Shown here in pieces: positions 1 through 10,844 of a stretch of 64,000 bases of DNA. The position numbers and the translations under genes are program-made. Source of the stretch: Coriaria nepalensis (taxonomy: Eukaryota; Streptophyta; Magnoliopsida; Cucurbitales; Coriariaceae); the NCBI GenBank assembly GCA_027186245.1, contig CP114493.1, positions 1,619,501-1,683,500 of the forward strand, read 5' to 3'. The first letter of the stretch is position 1; each line of letters opens with the position of its first letter. Under the pieces are notes generated by a model that was not told the origin of the DNA, made no database searches, and worked only from the letters and a program-made list of their open reading frames with translations.

Positions 1-771
1 CATGTTGTAACAACTTAATCCCTACTTGTAAGTAGTACTATTCCTGGTATTACATGCGCAAAAAAAACATTACGGAGCCCCACTTGTTCAGTCTTTCTGA
101 TGTGTCGCCCACTTAGTGGGTTTAAGGTCCAACTCATAGTTTAGTTTTGGAGGAGTTTGGACTTATAATTCATACTTCCTTTTAGTTTTCCTTTTTATTT
201 TTTAGATCCAATGTCGACAAGCAGTGTTAATGACAACTAAAAGATAGAAAATATCGTAGAAACTTGGATGTTGAACTAAATCAATTGTTAATGAATGAAT
301 GAACTTATATTTTATATATACCGAGATTAGAAATTTAATAGTTTTCATACTAAGATTAATTAGCAATAAGAAAAATTAATTTTCTTATACACTAATTTTT
401 TAAGTATTTTTTTAAAATATGTAATATAATATTTTTAACACACTTTTTATATGTGTCATTACTTGGAGCTTATACATATATTTTTTTTATATGTGTGACG
501 TGGAACATGTATAACAGTTAGTCCAATCATGTGGTGAGCCTAATTTTGATACATGTAAACATCTTAATTCATTTCAAAATCAATTGACAATGAGAGTAAT
601 TAAGACATCTTTCTTATATCTTAGTTTTTTTAAGTATTTTATTTCAGATGTGCGATATAATATTCTCAATACTAACATTCTCGATGTATGATGATATTCT
701 GAATAAAATAAAATAAAAAACAAATAGATTACAAAAAAAAAAAAAAACTTATTGTAGACATTGGAATTCAA
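1..771. other. Gene-free AT-rich DNA with repeat relics
   Basis: No credible coding region is visible. Two stretches (about 395-440 and 625-690) share the pattern of a T-run, AAGTATTTT, then GATATAATATT plus CTCAATAC. The same pattern occurs in the opposite orientation at about 61030-61110 and 61258-61310, so these look like relics of one dispersed non-coding repeat. A homopolymer A run lies near 730-746. Confidence 0.4.
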
Positions 772-1800
772 TACAATGAATTACGTTAATTCATTCTCAT
801 TGATATTCATCTCCTTCAAACAAAAAGGAAAAAAGAAAATAATAAGAATACACTAATTAATCTCTATTGGTCAATTTGGAGGCTAAAATTTGTAATGCTC
901 AGCTAATTATTAATAAAGGAACTTAGTTAAAAAGTGTGTAAACAAGTCAGATAAATAATCTATAACTAGTCGATTCGGGTTGCTATATATGATACCAGCT
1001 ACCAAAATGAAGTGATTACTTAGTGTAATTAATTCACTTTAAACACGATTTATTGGGATTGCTTATGCAGTAACTTAATTAAAGTTGTCTTTAACTTTTA
1101 ACAATTAACATTGTATAACTAGTAAGGTGTTCGATAATGGATATCGACCATATCGCCCATCGAAACTACTCAGAAGAAAAGTGGGGTCCAGGTGATTTTA
1201 TTTATTTTATTATATTATTTTTATTAAGTGTAGAGAAAGTGATACTATTACTCTAATGAAGAGAAGTACATGCATGTAAGAAATCCAGTGGTTGTGTTCA
1301 ATCTTTCATCTCTGTAGACTGTAGTAGTTGATGAGGATTCGAGAATATTTCAGAATTCATGTATATACTGATTACAGAATCAAATCAAAGCAGTAACTTT
1401 TTGATGTGTAATCGCACTTGGAGATCAAGTTGAGATATTTGATGGTGGGGAATGATCATGAGCTGATGCTGATCTATGATCCCAAATTTCTTTGGTGATT
1501 TGAGTTTCATGATCATCATCTTGGTGACAATTAAGAAGTCATGCAATCAGACGGTGGGTAATATAATTAAGGAGGGTTTATCAACAACTTGTACAAGATG
1601 ATGTCTTTCCTAAACAAGAAGATACTTTAATTTGTCGACTGAAATTAATTACCTTGTACTATTATTCTTCCTACTCAACGTGCTTATTGTAGGATCACAT
1701 GGTCACGTGCCATTATCTAGGTTGGGTTTTTTTTTCTTTCCTGCCAAACATTATCTAATTATATAGATATATTAATATATATAATATTAGTGGGTATACA
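772..1800 (+). repeat. Dispersed repeat, copy 1 (inverted partner at 37.7-38.7 kb)
   Basis: This block of about 1 kb reappears as reverse complement at about 37740-38680. Shared landmarks in order are CAATGAATTACGTTAATTC, the AGTGATTACTTAGTGTAATT block, GGTGTTCGATAATGGAT, CTACTCAGAAGAAAA, GGGGTCCAGGTGATTTT, the ACATGCATGTAAGAAATCCA block, TGTAATCGCACTTGGAGAT, GGGTTTATCAACAACTTGT and AGGATCACATGG. Copy 1 carries about 75 extra bases near 1315-1390. No reading frame is conserved, so it is non-coding: either an unclassified transposon or a segmental duplicate. Confidence 0.8.
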
Positions 1801-1804
1801 AAGA

Positions 1805-2041
1805 AAGGATATGTTTTATGAACACACATTTTTATATAATATTTTACATTTTTTTTTTTTTGATCCATTAGATTACTTTTAGTCCAATAGTTAATACTTA
1901 TATTTATAAAATTATTTAATGCTAAAATCGTTCAATAATTATTAAATGTTAAAATATTGATCATTAAATTACTTTTAATCTAATGAACTTAAAAGTATGT
2001 AAAATTGTATTTAAAAATATGTGTTCATAAAACATATCCTT
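1805..2041. mobile_element. MITE with long terminal inverted repeats
   Basis: The left end, AAGGATATGTTTTATGAACA (1805 on), is mirrored at the right end by TGTTCATAAAACATATCCTT (to 2041). The inverted match continues inward with gaps for about 90 bases per arm (TTTTACAT, CATTAGATTA, TTTTAATCTAATGA). It has no coding capacity. It sits exactly where similarity to the 37.7-38.7 kb repeat stops. The target-site duplication is unclear because the flanks are TA-rich, so the superfamily is not assigned. Confidence 0.7.
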
Positions 2042-2289
2042 ATATATATCATTATATTTGAATAAATGTGTATATGTATATTTTCTTAATGCTAGTTGAG
2101 TTTCTGAATAAATGTGTATAAATATATTTATTTATATATATATATTTAATTTAGTTTAATTAGTTATATTTGGCCAATTTTTTTCAAATTTATTTTCGGT
2201 CAAATTTTTCGAATTGAGTTTAAACTAAACTCGTAAGCAATCCAATACAAATTAAACCTATAGATTGCAGATGATCGGTTTGGCTTTTG

Positions 2290-3392
2290 AGCGGGGGAAT
2301 CGAGTGACTGGTTTTCCAGACGCCTACTTCATATGAATACTCGGAAAGATGAAGGTTACACCTAATTAACACAGGATTACTTGCATGAAGGTCATTTTTC
2401 CGGTGAACTTACGCAAAAAAAAATGAGGTTATTCATTTCTTTCAATCTCTTATCGGTGCTTCTGATATGCCTTACTTGCCGCCTCCAAACTCAGAGATAA
2501 ATGCTGTGTTTTCACCACTCACCAAGCAGAATGCATTTTTGCTGTTAGATACCTTCTTAACAGAGATATGGACATTCCCAAAAAGTTCTTGAACTGTACA
2601 AAGGACAGTAGCGGCTAAGAATCACTATAAATGGACCCACCCCATCTCAGTCTTTCCAACTCGCATCATTTTGTGGGACCCTTTTACAAAAAAGGATCAG
2701 TCTTTGTTGATATCCCACTGATTGATGAGACTTATTACGGTGAGGGAATAAATCGGTACGGAGGCGTGCTTAGAACACTTGGCGTCATGACTGAATATGG
2801 AGAAGTGTGTCAGTTTACCGGAAATCACCTCATGGCTCTGGGGAATTCGTCAACTCTAACACGAGAAAACTTGCTTTCAATGTTGGATTTCATCCATCAT
2901 GTGAGAGAAATCTCTCTCGTGAAGAATTTATTAATAGTGTTCAAAACGGGACATGGCTCAGGACTAAATCTGGCTACAGGTCTCCAGTTGGGTCCGTTTT
3001 GTATAACAAGGAGTGGAAGATCGCTGCACAAATTCTGACATTCCTTTCATTGATGAAGATTATTACAGTGATTCGATCCAAAATTTTAAAACTGTACTCA
3101 TGCTGCTTGGTGTAGTACTGGTCGAATACGGAAATCATTATTATCACTAGCTTGTTGAATCCTTTTGATACTCAATCCATTTAAACTCCATGGAAGCCAA
3201 TATAATCCTTTTGATACTCAATGCATCCGGTTCGCAGAATCAATTGCTCAACTGGTTGTTGAAACAATAAGAAACATGAAATGCCTGAAGACTAATACGG
3301 GTTCTTACTTCTCTCCTAGTGACTGTTACTTTTTTTTTTTTTTAATCTTTGTTGGGGTTGCATTCTATAGGTGTTCCAAAATTTTCCATTGA
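2290..3392 (+). pseudogene. NO VEIN-like gene, dead copy, left part
   Basis: The three-frame translation matches residues about 710-1060 of the intact NO VEIN-like protein encoded at 52990-60399. Landmarks are DYLHEGHF near 2370, an open stretch with VDIPLIDE, YGEGINRY, LGVMTEY and SSTLTREN (about 2631-2950), then SGYRSPVGSVLYN (about 2970-3010), and a last recognisable piece ending in FPL around 3385. Stops and frameshifts separate these, and a T-run near 3331-3343 breaks the reading just before the end. No start codon, promoter or first exons are visible, so only the middle of the gene is present. The homology is cut at about 3392 by a Copia element and resumes at about 8783. Confidence 0.9.
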
Positions 3393-3616
3393 TGGACGAC
3401 GAAGAAAAAGTAGAAGGAAAAATTTGTATTCGTATCTTATGTCAACTAGGTAAATTATAGTAGTTTAAATAGAAAGGAACCTACTATACTACAGCTAGAA
3501 ATCTCTAAAGTGACCCTCCAATGAAAAAAAAGAAATAATTATAATACAGTATAATATTTTCTAAAATATAAAAGAATTAACTGCTAGTAATAATATAAAA
3601 TATAATATATTTCTAA
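3393..3616 (-). repeat. Copia LTR (3' LTR in element orientation)
   Basis: It shares the TATGTCAACTAGG, AGGAACCTACTAT and AATTATAATACAGTATAAT blocks with 8579-8777. The adjoining minus-strand purine stretch AAGGGGAG (about 3618-3625) fits a polypurine tract. The two copies differ by scattered substitutions and small gaps, so the insertion is not recent. Confidence 0.8.
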
Positions 3617-4174
3617 ACTCCCCTTAAATTGGATTGTAGATGTTGATCATACATAATGTGGATTGTCAAATTTACTTCTTAGTAATGTCTTGGTTAGGAT
3701 ATTTGTAGTTTGAAGTGATATGAGAATATACTCTAAATCGATGAGACCTTCCTCAAAGTTCTCTTGAATGAAATCACGATCAATTTTTACATGCTTTGTC
3801 ATGTCATGATTGACAAGATTTTTAGCAGTATTGATAGTAACTTAATTTTCACATAACATCTTTATAACTTTGGCATGTTCAACATGAAGTTCGGTTATGA
3901 CTCATTTTAGTCATATACCCTCACAAATTCCACACGAGTCGTTGCTTTGAACTATGCCTCTACACTACTCCAAGCTATTATTGACTATTTCTTGCTTTGC
4001 CGTGTGACTAAAATTTCCCAGCCATAGGAGTAACATTCAGAAGTGGATCTTCTGTCTATGATGGAACCAACCCAATCAGTATCTGAGTAGGCTTCTATGT
4101 CCCTCCTTATTGATTTCTTGAAGAAAAGTCCATTTCTTAGTGTCATTATTAGATACCTCAATATACGGTAAACA

Positions 4175-6225
4175 TGTTACTTTACGAGTAATTCATAAGT
4201 GGAAGCTGTAATTTAAAATTTTTCAAAGCTAATCCTAAATATGGATTAAACTAAAAAACATACATCAAGATTGATCATACAAACACATATCAAATACATA
4301 TTTAACGGAAAATATATTAGTTTTAGGAAACTAAAATATTAAGATCTAAAAAACTTACTTATCTTAAAACAAAATCGAACAAATCTCTTTCTACTTCATC
4401 ATGGTCGAATTCAATAGGATGATTGAGGTGCCCAAGTATTCACCATTTAATTCTAATTGATAAAGTTCAGCTCGCTCGGTTGATTTTCTACTCTAACATT
4501 CATCACGCGATTCAAAGAACTCATAGAAAGAAAAAGGGAAAATATCACTTTCTCACATTATGAATTTCGGCTAAGAGGCAAGTAAAAGCTTATGATTTTT
4601 GGCTATTTTAATGGGGTATTTATAATACTCCATTAGGTCTCAAATTTCTTAATATCATTATGTTTCCTTATAACGTTAGGTTTCTTTAAACCAATTAAGA
4701 AAAGAATGGGTCAAACCCACCTAACGTATGACCGGCCTTGTCATAAGTTTTTAGCCAACGTATTTTAATCAACACTTTGATTAATTTAGTATATGAAATT
4801 GAATTAACAAATTAGCACATTAACCATTTAATATCTAATTGTTAATTACGGACCTTTGAGATAATTTTATAATTAAATAAATAGTCCCGATGTAAATTAT
4901 TAATTTCTAATTAAATTAATGTCATACTTAGTTATGCTAGCAAAGCTATACGACATTAGATTTAATAAATTAATAATTTACTATTTTACCTTTATAGTTA
5001 TACTATAAGATAAATTACAATTTTACCCTAAAATCAAAACTGTTTGTTTTTATTATCCTCTTAGAATACTTAACTGAGTTATGTCTGAACTTTAATGCGT
5101 GTGATCGATTAGGTTCTACATAACGCCTATAGGAAGATCTCATAGCACTTTATGATTTTATCTGATTCATAATTATATTTATTTAGCTTTAAAACATATT
5201 TTAAGCTACATAGTTAATTTAATTATCTCATGATTGATTAACTTAAACATACAAGCCAAGATTGACATCTAGTAAAGTGTCAATACTATCCGAGAGATGA
5301 GAAGTAAGCATATTCCAAAACAACTCGTTGTGACTAACAACTCTACAATAACGATCATTTCATCTAGTCAATGTCATGATTCATCATAGGGCATATTTTA
5401 ATTATTAAACCTTAATAGACAAATCATATGAAATATTATATCTTTAATGAACATAGATAATGGATTTACTGAAACTCGTCATACCATAATACCTTGCAAA
5501 AATTTCATAGTTCAATAAAGTATACAACTCATAGGACTTATTTCCAAATACGGAAGCGATGAATTCTCTCTTGATCACTCACAACCTTCATGTATAACAT
5601 TTCTTACCCAATGTTCACCCTGTGTTCACCCTTGGTTAGGTCTAATTTGAATGATATCAAAGTATGAAACTCAGCACTTAAGATACCATGACGATCCCAG
5701 GTCTAAGGATAACATATAATATAGTTACTAAATAATTCTCGTTAATCGTCAGTATTACTTATCATTAAAAATTATTTAAATGTCATGTTTGATACTCTAA
5801 GTCTCTATTAAGTACTCACATAATTATCATGATATTCCACTAACACTAGTGGCCATGAGATCAACTATCCTAAACACTTTACATGTTGAACTATGTGATT
5901 GTCTATTCAGATCATTAATATTTATTCTTGAGATCTTATGACAATGAACAATTCGTGTATTTAAACTTTAAGCAACTTGAGTCTCAATAAGCATGAACTC
6001 CATCATTGTCTCCAAAGAACATAATTTAAGATACTGAAATTTATCATGATAATTATGTATTTAGAGAACATAAGATAATAATTCTAACATAATTAATAAA
6101 CATGATAAATAGATGAATGTCTTTATTATTATTGAACAAATAATAATATTGTTAATATTTACAAATAAGATTGTATTATACGAAATGTATACCTATCAGG
6201 TCTAACCTAATTAGCTTGACGGGCA
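4175..6225 (-). mobile_element. Solo-LTR-like insertion of about 2 kb (TGCCC family)
   Basis: The Copia reading is interrupted here. On the minus strand, sequence for the EEHLE part of the reverse transcriptase/RNase H junction ends at 6226 and resumes as the RILRYL part at about 4174. The inserted block starts TGCCCGTCAAGCTAATTAGG (minus strand, from 6225) and ends in CA at 4175. The same 5' terminus with one change starts the block at 28489. It is non-coding and has no second LTR, which fits a solo LTR or a non-autonomous element. The flanking bases (AACA and TACA) are at best an imperfect target duplication. Confidence 0.65.
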
Positions 6226-6279
6226 TACAGTCTCAAAATCATCTCAAGATGCTCCTCTATTAGATTGTTCATGAACTTG

Positions 6280-6890
6280 CTAATACCACTCACTGGGAAA
6301 AGGCATATCAACTTCCAAACAAATCTTTGACTCTTCCCTTATCCATTGAAACACCTCTATCTTGCCTCCTATCTTTATAGTAGAATACATAGGTGTGTTT
6401 GAAGGTTTGCACCCCAACATACCAGTTTCCTTAAGTAGATTTAAGACATATTTATACTGAGTGACTGAAATACCTTTCCTTGACCAAGCCACCTCTATCC
6501 CAAGAAAGTACTTGAGATTGCCCAAGTCTTTGATCTCAAACTCTCATGATAAAACCCCCTTTAGTGCAACAAGTGTATCCTTTTCACCACATGTGAGGAT
6601 TATATCATCAACATATACTATCAGAATGGATTTCTTCCCCTCCATAGAGTGATTGGAAAACAAATTATGATATGATTGACATTGGATAAATTCCAAAATC
6701 TTTACAACTTTAGAAAACCTTTCTGATCATGTCCTAGGTGGCTGCTTAAGGCCATATAGAGATTTCAAATCTCGGAGGAATCTCTATATAAACTTCCTCT
6801 TCTAGATTGCCATTTAGAAATGCATTCTTGATATATTGCTGATGAAGGGGCTAATCAAGGTTTGATAAGGGATTGAGTAAAACCCTTAAC
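6280..6890 (-). pseudogene. Copia reverse transcriptase fragment
   Basis: The minus-strand reading gives NAFLNGNLEEEVY, YGLKQPPRTW with one stop in place of W, LIVYVDDII, then GNLKYFLGIEV and KPSNTPM. These are hallmark motifs of Ty1/Copia reverse transcriptase, and the catalytic YVDD is preserved. Stops and frameshifts show it is inactive. It belongs to the element at 3393-8777. Confidence 0.88.
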
Positions 6891-6892
6891 AA

Positions 6893-7780
6893 TGTAATAC
6901 CCCAATATTTCTAGACATAATAGTGGAAAAATAAATTTAAAGTGTTACTCAGTAACAAATTCTAATTCCCATATATACGTAATTTTAACAATGAAAATAA
7001 TTAGGGACTTTTTAAATAATTTTAAAGACGAATAGAGGCATAAGTTTAATTAATTAATTAATTAATTAATTAATAATAATGAAGGGAGAGTGCAAATATG
7101 CTACGTTCATACCTATTTGGCAACATGCATAAGCATCATGTTTAGTTAGTCATCAAGTAAATGTCATTAAGTTAGCATGCACATAGGCTTAGCGGCATGC
7201 AAGTGACAACATTAGCATGAGATAACTCTTGCTATAAAAGGGCTTCACACCATAAGGGAATGAAGAAGTAAGTTAACGGTGGAAGAGAAAAGGGAAAGAG
7301 AGGGAAAAGAAAGAAAAGAAAGAAAGGAAAGAAAGAGAGGAAAGGAAAAAGGAGAGAAAGAAAAGGAAAGGAAAGAGAGAAAGTAAAAAGTCAAGATCTT
7401 CGGTCAACCAACCTTATTAAATATAGCCTCACTACCATATAGGAATATTGTTTAATTACTTGTTATTATAATACTAATGTTAAGCTTATGATTTTCATAT
7501 AACATGTTGAGTACAATTGAAACATTATGATTACCATGCTATAAATAAAAATCATAACTAGTATGAATATGACATGATATGATAGTTTAAGGATTATACT
7601 AACTTTAAGCATACTATGATTAATTGCATATACTCATATCTCCAGAAGTAAAGGTTATGGTAAAATAAATAAGAAGTATAAACATGCACATTTAACCAAC
7701 CTTACATATTTTATATGGTTAATATGAAAATTTCTGATAATACAAATTTACTGTATTATGGGGGCTTCGCCTCCGCACCC
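6893..7780 (+). mobile_element. Gypsy-type LTR-like insertion within the Copia element
   Basis: It begins TGTAATACCCC, the kind of terminus typical of plant chromovirus Gypsy LTRs, exactly where the Copia reverse transcriptase reading breaks. It contains a CTATAAAAG box at about 7231, a purine-only tract at about 7275-7385 and a (TTAA)n run at about 7050-7075. Copia gag on the other strand becomes recognisable again below about 7790. The right end is not sharply defined. No reading frame is present, so I read it as a solo LTR. Confidence 0.5.
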
Positions 7781-7789
7781 CTATGTATT

Positions 7790-8262
7790 TACTGTATCAT
7801 ATAAGCATAAGTTTAGCCCCTACTGTAGCCGATTCCTGGTTCCATCCCTGGTTCCAAGCATTAGCCTTTGTCTACTCTTTCCACGCCTAACTTCTGAAAA
7901 AAGCCTCTTTAGTGGTAGGTAAGGGTTTTGTGCCCAAGACTCAGTCTACGGACTCCATCAAGGTTATTGTTGAGACTTAACATAAACTTAAAGTTCTCTT
8001 TTTGTCAAGTATTTTCTTATACTTAATGCTATCTCCTGGGTGATCCCATTGAAAGTCTTTAAATCTGTCAAGTTCTGCTAAAGTTTTGTAGAGCATTGAA
8101 ATATTGAGTAGCATTCATCTCACTTTTTTGGATATCTTGTAACATGCTCTCAATCTCAAATAACTCTGCAATGTTCTCATTGTCTGAGTATGGTTCTCTA
8201 ACAACATTTAAAATCTTTTTTGTTGTAGCATAGAATAGGAAATTCTCTCCAATCTCCATAGT
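7790..8262 (-). pseudogene. Copia gag fragment
   Basis: The minus-strand reading contains KKILNVVREPYSD, ELFEIES, a TQYFN motif and, after a frameshift, KENFKFML and LDGVRR. This is the order seen in plant Copia gag proteins (the UBN2/retrotrans_gag-like region). The frame is broken several times. It is part of the element at 3393-8777. Confidence 0.8.
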
Positions 8263-8578
8263 CAGTGGAATTGATGAGCCAAGACATATCCATATTGCTA
8301 TTTGCCTTCCATGTTTTGAATTGTGGATATCCCTGACTTGGTGCCGTCACAACTCTGGTAATGTAATCGTCATTTCCTTTCCCACATACGTATATCGTAA
8401 CTGATTAAGACCATTGAACAAAGTTATCTCTATTCAATTTATGATTTGTAACCGGGATAATGAGACCTTTTGATCCTCCACCATGGCTAGGAATGGTGAT
8501 TTCATGACCTGGAGGTAACTTTAGAGGTGGACTGCTGACTTCTTGCAGCCACGCCTTTGGCCGTCATTTTTGATACCA

Positions 8579-8777
8579 TGAAGAAAATGTTGGAATAAAT
8601 TGTGTTTCTATCATATGTCAACTAGGGTAAATTACAATAATTTAAATAGAAAAGGAACCTACTATGGCACATCTAGTCCCTCCGATGAATAAAAGGAAAT
8701 AATTATAATACAGTATAATATTTCCTAAACTATAGGAGAATCAACTGCTAGCAATAATAAAAATATATTTTATTTCT
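8579..8777 (-). repeat. Copia LTR (5' LTR in element orientation)
   Basis: This is the direct-repeat partner of 3393-3616. On the minus strand it is followed at once by a TGGTATCA primer-binding-like site, so this is the upstream LTR of the minus-strand Copia element. The pseudogene resumes right after it. Confidence 0.8.
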
Positions 8778-8782
8778 ATTGA

Positions 8783-9455
8783 GTTCTAAGGACACAATTT
8801 TATCTTACGCAAATGAGTAGAAGATGATTTTGAAGATGCACTTAACAGTTTTCTGGAGCTTTTCTATTGCATTGTTCAAAGAATTCAATCACAAAAGAGA
8901 TTGTCCTGTCATTTATGCCGTGTTACAAGAGGCTAAACGGACCAACTCATACATTTCCGTCAGATTTTATGAAGTGGGTTAGAGCTAAATTGGTTGAGGA
9001 CTAGGCTTGGTGACTATAGATCTCCTAAAGACTGCATACTGTTTTCTCCAAGTTAGGAATCTATTTCTCCAATCACTCTTCTCCCTTTTATTGATGACAA
9101 TTATGAGATGGAAATCATGGATTATAAAAAGGAGCTGAAGATCAGTATGGGTGTAATTATTACTAATTTCCAAGATGGAGCTCGTATGGTTACTTTTTGT
9201 CTTTATCTTCCGAAAGATCCAAGCTCCATTACTTCTGCTAATGTGTTTTCTTTACCGGAATGTATTAGAGAGGAATCAATCCTTTCCGGAGATGTTTTTG
9301 GAAAAAATTCTCAGATATGGTTAAAAACTCATGTTGGTTACAGGTCTCCTAATGATTGTATAATGTTCAATTCTAAGTGGAGTTCTTATCTTAAGCAGAC
9401 AAATGCTCCATTTCCTGAGAAATCCTTTTACGGCTCAAAGCTAAATTTTTAAGGT
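8783..9455 (+). pseudogene. NO VEIN-like gene, dead copy, right part
   Basis: It continues the homology cut at 3392 and matches residues about 1065-1290 of the protein encoded at 52990-60399. Landmarks are TILSY (about 8795), YRSPKDCILFS (about 9018), LLPFIDDNYE, then an open run with KKELKISMGVIITNF, SSITSANVF, GYRSPNDCIMFNSKWSS and PFPEKSFY, ending near 9450. Stops, frameshifts and an early end make it non-functional. Together with 2290-3392 it covers about one third of the parent protein. Confidence 0.9.
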
Positions 9456-9862
9456 CTCTATTACGTATGGCTCAGTTTGCCTTAGCGGTTCAAGAGTCTT
9501 GAGATTTAACAATATATATATATATATATATAGTTGTTAATTACCATGTAGAGTGAGATGAAAGGTACTTCGATTCTTCTGCAAATCTATAAAGCAATTT
9601 TTCTGACATTAAAATGACTAGAAACATAGGGACAATCGTAATGATCAGCTAGTGATTATCGCTATATCTCTTTAAGTTCCTAACTTTAAATCACATATAT
9701 GTTGATATTGCAGACAATAATCTTTGAAAAAAGAAAAAAGAAAAAAATAGAGGACACGAGAGATTCTTCCATTTTTCTTGCAAAAGAGCGGCAATAAAAG
9801 ATCAAAACAGGACAATAATTACAAGACACAAACTTCCATAGAGGGAGAACAAAACAACACGG
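9456..9862. other. Gene-free gap with TA repeat
   Basis: It lies between the pseudogene and the 3' end of the MGC-protein gene. A (TA)n run lies at about 9510-9532. The last 100-150 bases may be the 3' untranslated region of the minus-strand gene that ends at 9863. Nothing else is recognised. Confidence 0.4.
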
Positions 9863-10844
9863 TCAAGCTGCTGCTGTTTTTTGAGCAAGAAGAGTGGCTC
9901 TATCCTGGCTGGAACAGCCTGGTATGTAGTAACACGAAGAAACTCCCATCTTAATTACCTTCTTAATCCCCCTTCCTCTTTCTCCTTTCTTACTTGTCTT
10001 TCTCTCCTGCTCCTGAACAAAAAAAAAAAAAAAAAAAGAAGGTTTAATAAACACATAAAAAAAATTGTTGCCGTTGCTGTTTTTTCTTTCAGGACAAGAA
10101 CACTTGGACTTGAAATTGAAGATAATAAATAGATAATACATTACCCCATTAGAACTTTTCCAGACAATGCTTTCTGAACCATCGCTTGGCGATTTTTCGT
10201 GTGAAGAATGTTCCTTTCTGTTGTCTTCGTTATTATCATCCGCTGCAGAATACAACAGCTCTATAATTAGTTAATGTAATTTAGTATCTATTCATTATAG
10301 GAATCTACATTGCATTATTTGACAAACACGTACGAGTATCTTCTTTCTCATTTTCGTGTACATCCTCGCAATAAACCCGAAAACTGGGCGACCTAATAGA
10401 CATTTCCCCACCACTTTTACAACTAAGCATCCTCTCCTTTCCCTCTTCATCGTCATCTTCTTCTTCATCAGCACGATCTCCATTCCTTTCTTTTGATATT
10501 ACATTATTATTCTCTACTACACCTTTCTCCTTTGCTTCTTCCTTTCTATTTCTATCACCAATATCATCTTCTTTTGTTCCGACCTGTGTCTTGCCTGAAT
10601 TATTGATATTGCATGCTGCAGTATTCTCATCTTCTAGAGAAGATGGACCCTCCTCCCTTTCTTCTCCTCCTCCATGGTCAAGTAGCTCTTTCTTTGAGGG
10701 TGTGATATCTTTAAGCTTCTCACCACTTCTTGTCCTAATTCTGATCTCGGCCAATCTATGGCCGATCAGAGAATGAATATTTCTTAGACGAGCTTTTTTA
10801 TTATCATAATCTTCCGGGCTAAGTCTTGAAGTATTACACCCCAT
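9863..10844 (-). CDS. Uncharacterised MGC-start acidic protein (three exons)
   Basis: I propose exons 10334-10844, 10145-10242 and 9863-10012 on the minus strand. They sum to 759 nt, a 252-residue protein with one open frame. Splice borders are GT-AG, and the third exon is preceded by a long pyrimidine tract. The protein starts MGCNTSRLSPEDYD. Gly2 with Cys3 is the classic signal for N-myristoylation plus palmitoylation, so plasma-membrane anchoring is likely (inference). The middle is very acidic (an EEEDDDEE run near residue 130) and rich in E, K and N, so probably disordered. A basic patch (KKGERGRGIKK) and a conserved-looking tail with GVSSCYYIPGC follow. No enzymatic domain is seen. I do not recognise a characterised family. 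The start codon is the first ATG, demanded by the MGC signal. Confidence 0.75.

Larger units (their letters stand above)
3393..8777 (-). mobile_element. Degenerate Ty1/Copia retrotransposon inside the NO VEIN-like pseudogene
   Basis: It is bounded by two similar direct repeats of about 200 bp (3393-3616 and 8579-8777). On the minus strand gag comes first (about 8260 to 7790, with an ELFEIE motif), then reverse transcriptase (about 6890 to 6280, intact YVDD at about 6620, YGLKQ upstream, GNLKYFLGIE), then RNase H (about 4110 to 3985, with DIEAYSDTDW and DRRSTS). Protease and integrase are missing. A primer-binding-like TGGTATCA lies on the minus strand next to the right LTR (about 8572-8579). 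The flanking pseudogene shows ATTGA at 3388-3392 and 8778-8782, a candidate target duplication, but the exact LTR ends are uncertain by about 10 bp. Two further insertions sit inside it. Confidence 0.88.

Noticed and set aside
7275..7385. Purine-only tract as a gene or regulatory element
   Set aside because: It is low-complexity sequence within an LTR-like insertion and has no further support.
9881..10255. Plus-strand frame 9881-10132 and unspliced minus-strand frame 9863-10255
   Set aside because: They are shadows or intron read-through of exons 2-3 of the MGC gene; the spliced model keeps the frame and the family-like tail.
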